Source: Pseudoluteimonas sp047602125 (lineage in GTDB: Bacteria > Pseudomonadota > Gammaproteobacteria > Xanthomonadales > Xanthomonadaceae). From it: a DNA stretch of 64,000 bases. The notes below the pieces were generated by a model, which saw only the letters and a program-made list of their open reading frames with translations, ran no database searches and was not told the origin of the DNA. Location of the stretch: positions 1,550,001 through 1,614,000 of the forward strand of contig JASGIB010000001.1 in NCBI GenBank assembly GCA_047602125.1, written 5' to 3'. Positions 60,081 to 64,000 of this stretch are shown here, in pieces (position 1 is the stretch's first letter; each line of letters opens with the position of its first letter). Made by a program: the position numbers and the translations under genes.

Positions 60081-62624
60081 GTGGCCGCCGACACTTCCAT
60101 CGCCCCCGCCATCGACACGGTCGTCGAAAGCCGCGCGGACGTTGCGCCGCAACTGCGCACGTTGCTGCTCACCGACCTGTGCGGTTCCACCGAACTGGTG
60201 GAAAAGTTCGGCGATGCGCGCAGCGCGGAATTGTTCCAGGCCCACGACCGCCTCGTACTGGAATTGCAACAACGCTGGCGCGCGCGCCTGATCGACCGGT
60301 CCGATGGGTTGCTGTTGCTGTTCGAACGGGCGATCGATGGCCTCGGCTTCGCGCTCGATTACGCCCGCGGCCTGCGCGAACTGGGCAATGCACATGGCGT
60401 CGAACTGCAGGCGCGCGCCGGCCTGCACGTGGGCGAAGTGCTGACCTGGCGGAACAGCACCGAAGCGGTGAGCCTGGGCGCCAAGCCGCTGGAAGTCGAA
60501 GGCCTCGCCAAGCCGATGGCCGCCAGGTTGATGGCGCTGGCGCGGCCGGGGCAGATCCTGGTGTCGGCGGTCGCCGAACCGCTGGCGCATCGCGCGGCGC
60601 GCGAGCTCGGCCCGCGCGGTGAACAACTGTTGTGGAAATCGTGGGGACGCTGGCGCTTCAAGGGCGTGCCCGGCGCGCAGGAAATCTTCGAGGTCGGCGA
60701 AGCCGGGCTCGCGCCGTTGCGGGTGCCGCGCAACGGGCCCAAGGCCTGGCGCGACATCCCGTTGTGGCGGCGTCCGCCGGCGCTGGTCGCCGAAGCCGCG
60801 CTGCTCGCGGCAGTGGCGGTGACGATGTGGTTCGCCACCCGCCCGCAACCGGCGATCGCGTTTGCCGAACGCGATTGGGTGGTGGTCGGCGACCTGCGCA
60901 ACGTCACCGGCGACGCGCGGCTGGACGACGCGCTGGAACAGGCGTTCCGCATCAGCCTCGAGCAGTCGCGCTACGTCAACGTGCTCAGCGACCTCAAGGC
61001 GCGCGACACGCTCGGGCGCATGCGCCGCCCAGCGGATACCGTGCTCGATCGCGCCATCGCCTCGGAAATCGCGCTGCGCGATGGCGCGCGCGCGGTGATC
61101 CTGCCGACGGTGGCGGAAGTGGGCGGCCACCTGCGCGTCAGTGCGGAGGTCGTCGATCCGCACACGCAGACCACGGTGTACGCGGCCTATGCCGACGGCA
61201 AGGGCACCGGTTCCGCGCTCGCGTCGGTGGACGACGTCACCGAGGAGCTGCGGCAAAAGCTGGGCGAGGCGCTGGCATCGGTGCAGAAGGATTCCAAGCC
61301 GTTGCCGCAGGTCAGCACTTCCAACCTCGATGCATTGAAGGCCTATGCGCTGGGGCAGGAGGCTTACGGCAAGGACCGCTTTCCCGACGCATTGCAGCTG
61401 TACCAGCAGGCCACGACCCTGGATCCGAAATTCGCGCTGGCATGGATCGGGCAGGCGCGGAGCCTGAATGCCATGTTGCGCACTTCCGATGCGATGGAGC
61501 CATTGCACAAGGCGCAACAACTGCGCGACCACCTGCCGCCACGCGAAGCCATCTACCTCGAGGGGTGGTCCGCGGAGCTGGAAGCGCCGGGACAGGCGCT
61601 GGAAAAATGGCGGTTGCTGACCAGGCTGTATCCGGATTACGGGCCTGGCCCCTACAACGTCGCGTATCAGTTGTTCTACCGGAACCGGTTCGAGGAGATG
61701 CTGCCGTATCTGCGCATGTCCTTCCGGATTCCCGAGGAATTCACGGCGCAGAGCTACGACATACTGGGGCGCGCGCAATTGGGCCTGGAGGATTACGGCC
61801 AGGCGGCGGCGACGTTCGACAAGGCGCTGGAGGAAAAGGGCATCGACAGCTTGCGGCGGCGCGCCGATGTGTTCGCCGTGCAGCGCAAGTTCGCCGAAGC
61901 CGAAAAGGCCTTGGCCAAGGCGTCGGCCGACAATGTCTATCCATGGATCGACCGGATCAGCATCGCCGCGGATCAGGGCCAATGGGCGGATGCATTCCGG
62001 CATTTGAACGACGCGCGGAAGGCCGCGCGAAGCATCGAAGGCGACCCGATCCGCCTGCGCTCGTTCGCCGTGACCGAGGCGTCGTTGCTGCTGGCGACGG
62101 ACCGGAAAACCGAAGCGGCGAAGCTCGCGGGGGAGACCGCGCTCCAATCCTTGCAGGCGCTCGACCGCGAGACGCCCGCCGACAAGCCGGACGAATTGAG
62201 CCTGGCCCTGTCGTCGGCCCTGGTCGGGTTGCGCGCTGGATCCGGCGGAGGCGTCGCGAAGGAAGTGTTGAAAGCGGTGGATGCGCACCCGGATTTGCGC
62301 GCGCTTCCGTTCATTGCCGAAATGCAGGCAGTCGTGCGCGCATGGCAGGCGATCGATGCCGGTCGTCCGGCCGATGCCATCGCCGGGCTCAAGCCTTTCG
62401 CGAATGCCTCGTCGCAATACCAGACGCGCCGGGCGTTGCTGCAGGCCTATCTGCTTGCCGGGGATCGCACCGCGGCTTTGGAACAGGCCAAGTGGTTGCA
62501 GCAACGCCGCGGGCTGGCTTACATCGAACTGGTCTGCGGCCAATGCCGGCAGACGTTGAATGTCGTCGACAGCAATCGATCGATGGCGCTGGCGGCCGGC
62601 ACGAATCCGGCCAAGGCGCAGTAA
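60081..62624 (+). CDS. Nucleotidyl-cyclase-like / TPR membrane protein of a peptide-modification system
   Basis: An 847-residue protein starting at GTG 60081. Residues 25-200 form a class III nucleotidyl cyclase domain: first metal Asp32 in LLLTDLCGSTELVEKFGD, second Asp75 in DRSDGLLLLFE, and GLHVGEV. The catalytic Asn of the family motif (usually V-N-x-AAR) is missing: the motif reads GLAKPMAARL with Pro145, though the Arg is retained. One membrane helix spans residues about 234-252 (VAEAALLAAVAVTMWFA). The C-terminal 430 residues are TPR repeats. This architecture is the putative peptide modification system cyclase family (name from memory), which occurs in Xanthomonadaceae beside a modified-peptide gene and a SagB-like dehydrogenase; both are present here. 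It is cotranscribed with the GGDEF gene. Confidence 0.85.
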   Translation: MAADTSIAPAIDTVVESRADVAPQLRTLLLTDLCGSTELVEKFGDARSAELFQAHDRLVLELQQRWRARLIDRSDGLLLLFERAIDGLGFALDYARGLRELGNAHGVELQARAGLHVGEVLTWRNSTEAVSLGAKPLEVEGLAKPMAARLMALARPGQILVSAVAEPLAHRAARELGPRGEQLLWKSWGRWRFKGVPGAQEIFEVGEAGLAPLRVPRNGPKAWRDIPLWRRPPALVAEAALLAAVAVTMWFATRPQPAIAFAERDWVVVGDLRNVTGDARLDDALEQAFRISLEQSRYVNVLSDLKARDTLGRMRRPADTVLDRAIASEIALRDGARAVILPTVAEVGGHLRVSAEVVDPHTQTTVYAAYADGKGTGSALASVDDVTEELRQKLGEALASVQKDSKPLPQVSTSNLDALKAYALGQEAYGKDRFPDALQLYQQATTLDPKFALAWIGQARSLNAMLRTSDAMEPLHKAQQLRDHLPPREAIYLEGWSAELEAPGQALEKWRLLTRLYPDYGPGPYNVAYQLFYRNRFEEMLPYLRMSFRIPEEFTAQSYDILGRAQLGLEDYGQAAATFDKALEEKGIDSLRRRADVFAVQRKFAEAEKALAKASADNVYPWIDRISIAADQGQWADAFRHLNDARKAARSIEGDPIRLRSFAVTEASLLLATDRKTEAAKLAGETALQSLQALDRETPADKPDELSLALSSALVGLRAGSGGGVAKEVLKAVDAHPDLRALPFIAEMQAVVRAWQAIDAGRPADAIAGLKPFANASSQYQTRRALLQAYLLAGDRTAALEQAKWLQQRRGLAYIELVCGQCRQTLNVVDSNRSMALAAGTNPAKAQ

Positions 62625-62667
62625 TAAGCCCGCCGGGATCGACGGGCCCCGGACAAGGCGGGTCGGA

Positions 62668-62970
62668 TTATTTGCCGGATCCCACCGTGCTCAACTTCGG
62701 CGGCGTCATGCCCAGGCTGGAAGTGAGCATCGTCTTCAATTCATCCCGCGCCTTCACGATCTGTGCCTTCGGCGCGATGCTCTCGATCTGGCAGCAACCG
62801 GCCGTCGCCAGGGCCGCATCCTTCGGATGCCCCACCTTCACCAGCGCCGCGGCCGGATCCTTCTTGAACAGCCTGCGGAATTCGTTGTCGGTGCCGAGCT
62901 TGTCCAGCAGCTTGTCCGCGACCTTCGGATCCAGCGCGGGCGAACGCCCGCCAGTCTTCTTGGTAGCCAT
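62668..62970 (-). CDS. Putative modified peptide (RiPP precursor-like) with NHLP-like leader
   Basis: A 100-residue protein. The N-terminal 14 residues are basic and Ser/Pro-rich. Residues 15-50 (KVADKLLDKLGTDNEFRRLF then KKDPAAALVKVGH) resemble the nitrile-hydratase-like leader (NHLP) found on many modified peptides. Next comes ATAGCCQIESI, with a Cys pair at 59-60, and a C-terminal segment KTMLTSSLGMTPPKLSTV rich in Ser and Thr. There is no signal peptide. A candidate sigma-70 promoter lies at 63009-63037. The gene is convergent with the cyclase (43 bp) and divergent from the dehydrogenase (103 bp). Assignment as a precursor is by leader similarity and context. Confidence 0.8.
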   Translation of the reverse strand: MATKKTGGRSPALDPKVADKLLDKLGTDNEFRRLFKKDPAAALVKVGHPKDAALATAGCCQIESIAPKAQIVKARDELKTMLTSSLGMTPPKLSTVGSGK

Positions 62971-63008
62971 GATCCCGTTTCCCCCGAGCCCGTTGCGGGC
63001 GTTGCGCG

Positions 63009-63037
63009 ACTCTAGCCTTGCCCGTGCGAAGCGGCAA
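63009..63037 (-). promoter_or_regulatory. Candidate sigma-70 promoter for the peptide gene
   Basis: On the minus strand TTGCCG (plus 63032-63037) and TAGAGT (plus 63009-63014) are 17 bp apart, a good -35/-10 spacing with four of six matches in each. Transcription would begin near 63002, about 30 bases before the ATG at 62970. The site lies in the 103-bp divergent region with the dehydrogenase gene. Confidence 0.4.
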
Positions 63038-63073
63038 CCGTAACGTGGTCCGTCGTTCCACGAATCGCCCGCC

Positions 63074-64000
63074 ATGCGCGTCCGCCGCTGCGCCATCCTC
63101 TTCCTCGAACCGCGCGAAGACGCCGCCTTCGATCTCGCTTCCCTGTTCGCCGGCGGCGACGGGCTTGCGCGGACGCAGCGCTGGCTCGCGTTGGCGCCGC
63201 ACCTGGGCGGGGAAGTCGTGGTCGACGCCGCCGAACGCGAACTGCTCGGCAGCCTCAGCCCGGAGCGCTGGGTGCCGGCCAACGCATTGCCGGCGGATTC
63301 GCGCCCGATCCTGCGCCGGCTGCTGAAGGCCGGGCTGGCGATCGGCTCGACCCGTGCGCTTGCCGCGCATCGCGAGCGCGACGAACGCCTGCGCGGCGCG
63401 CACTGGCATCCGCTGGCGGCGACGCTGCACGCCTTCACCCGCTGGGACGATGCCGACGCGGTGAAGAACATGCAGGACAGCCACACCGAAACCGCGACGG
63501 AGATGCGCGAGGCGCTGGGCGCGCCGCCGACCGAAGCGGATGCGGTCGGCGAGGCGGATGCGCGCATCCAGCTGGCGCGCATCGCCGGCAACGACTTCGA
63601 CGCCTTGCTCGCGAGGCGCGCGACCTGCCGCAATTTCGACCCCGCGCGCAAGTTGCCGCGGGAACTGTTCGCGCAACTGATGCAGCGGGTGTTCGCGGCG
63701 CAGGCCGAGGTGCGCGTGGGCGAAGACACCGCGTTCCTGAAGAAGAGCAGCCCGTCCGGCGGCGGGCTGCACCCGACCGAGGCCTACCTCGTCGTGCAGC
63801 ATGTCGAAGGCATCGCGCCGGGGCTGTACCACTACCACGCCACCGCGCATGCGCTGGAACCGTTGCCCGCACCGAAGCTGCCGCTGTGGGAATTCCTGAT
63901 GCAGGCCGTCGCGCGGCAACACTGGTTCGCGGACGCGCACGTGGCGTTGGCGTTGGTGCCGCGCTTCGACCGCACGTTCTGGAAATACCGCCGGCACATG
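63074..64000 (+). CDS. SagB-related peptide-maturation dehydrogenase, N-terminal part
   Basis: The first 309 residues of a protein cut by the right edge. An N-terminal region of about 190 residues has no clear family. A nitroreductase-fold oxidoreductase domain then begins: LLARRATCRNFDPARKLPRE (20 residues) and LKKSSPSGGGLHPTEAYLVV (20), followed by APGLYHYHATAHALEPLP. The SPSGG-LxPxExYL pattern is the FMN-binding signature of SagB-type dehydrogenases, which oxidise azolines to azoles in peptide natural products. The gene is divergent from the peptide gene and follows the cyclase. It fits the putative peptide maturation dehydrogenase family (name from memory). Confidence 0.85.
   Translation, partial: MRVRRCAILFLEPREDAAFDLASLFAGGDGLARTQRWLALAPHLGGEVVVDAAERELLGSLSPERWVPANALPADSRPILRRLLKAGLAIGSTRALAAHRERDERLRGAHWHPLAATLHAFTRWDDADAVKNMQDSHTETATEMREALGAPPTEADAVGEADARIQLARIAGNDFDALLARRATCRNFDPARKLPRELFAQLMQRVFAAQAEVRVGEDTAFLKKSSPSGGGLHPTEAYLVVQHVEGIAPGLYHYHATAHALEPLPAPKLPLWEFLMQAVARQHWFADAHVALALVPRFDRTFWKYRRHM

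Noticed and set aside
59355..62543. A 1062-residue open frame on the minus strand, antisense to the cyclase gene
   Set aside because: The plus strand encodes a cyclase/TPR protein with clear motifs. The antisense frame has no motif and an amino-acid composition typical of GC-driven open frames.
1..64000. CRISPR arrays, rRNA genes, tRNA genes, transposases, phage integrases
   Set aside because: I saw no regular direct-repeat/spacer pattern, no rRNA or tRNA signature and no transposase or integrase motif in any frame. tRNA genes cannot be fully excluded without a covariance-model scan.

Overview
The window is GC-rich chromosomal DNA from a gammaproteobacterium of the Xanthomonadaceae/Lysobacteraceae (Lysobacter, Luteimonas or Xanthomonas relatives). 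The placement rests on an OleA protein of 338 residues that looks very like the Xanthomonas enzyme, an Ax21-family outer-membrane barrel, the oleABCD hydrocarbon cluster, a hemD-hemX-hemY operon, GlnA/AmtB/NtrB/NtrC as a linked block, and strong GC bias at third codon positions. One small gene (18246-18635) stands out by its much lower GC.

Layout, left to right. 1-7.1 kb: the 5' end of an indolepyruvate oxidoreductase-like gene running off the edge, a REC-EAL response regulator coupled to a hybrid histidine kinase (a likely c-di-GMP phosphorelay), a PadR regulator with a partner protein behind a double palindrome, and a ParA-like ATPase. 7.2-20.5 kb: sixA, yceI, a phospholipase D lipoprotein, a dipeptidase, small lipoproteins, a hotdog thioesterase, two proteins sharing a conserved 19-residue motif, lipid and hydrolase genes, a TPR/sulfotransferase-like protein, a PEBP protein, the low-GC orphan gene, a META/DUF4377 lipoprotein and uppP. 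20.5-26.4 kb: the nitrogen block glnA, a GNAT acetyltransferase, amtB, ntrB and ntrC, with a sigma-54 promoter and NtrC-type boxes. 26.4-36.2 kb: sodC, a thiolase, the hem operon, a rhodanese gene, a frameshifted secB, and gpsA. 36.2-48.3 kb: secreted proteins, Ax21, an AraC regulator, trmL, an SDR and two tandem M16 peptidases. 48.3-53.7 kb: oleA-yjdM-oleB-(antisense ykgJ)-oleC-oleD, for head-to-head condensation of fatty acyl chains to olefins through a beta-lactone. 53.7-58.9 kb: ubiJ-ubiB, an MBL-fold lipoprotein, truC, arfB and an acyltransferase.

58.9-64.0 kb holds the most interesting locus: a cNMP-binding/GGDEF protein, a membrane-anchored nucleotidyl-cyclase/TPR protein whose active site is altered, a 100-residue peptide with an NHLP-like leader and a Cys-Cys pair on the opposite strand, and a SagB-related nitroreductase-fold dehydrogenase cut by the window edge. 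Together these look like a poorly characterised peptide-modification (RiPP-like) cassette.

Regulatory and structural DNA that can be read directly includes the PadR double operator, the sigma-54 promoter of glnA, an NtrC box touching the ntrB start codon, several intrinsic terminators, a duplicated promoter region ahead of the tandem peptidases, and palindromic dispersed repeats. No rRNA, tRNA, CRISPR array, transposase or integrase was seen, and no gene-free stretch exceeds 300 bases.
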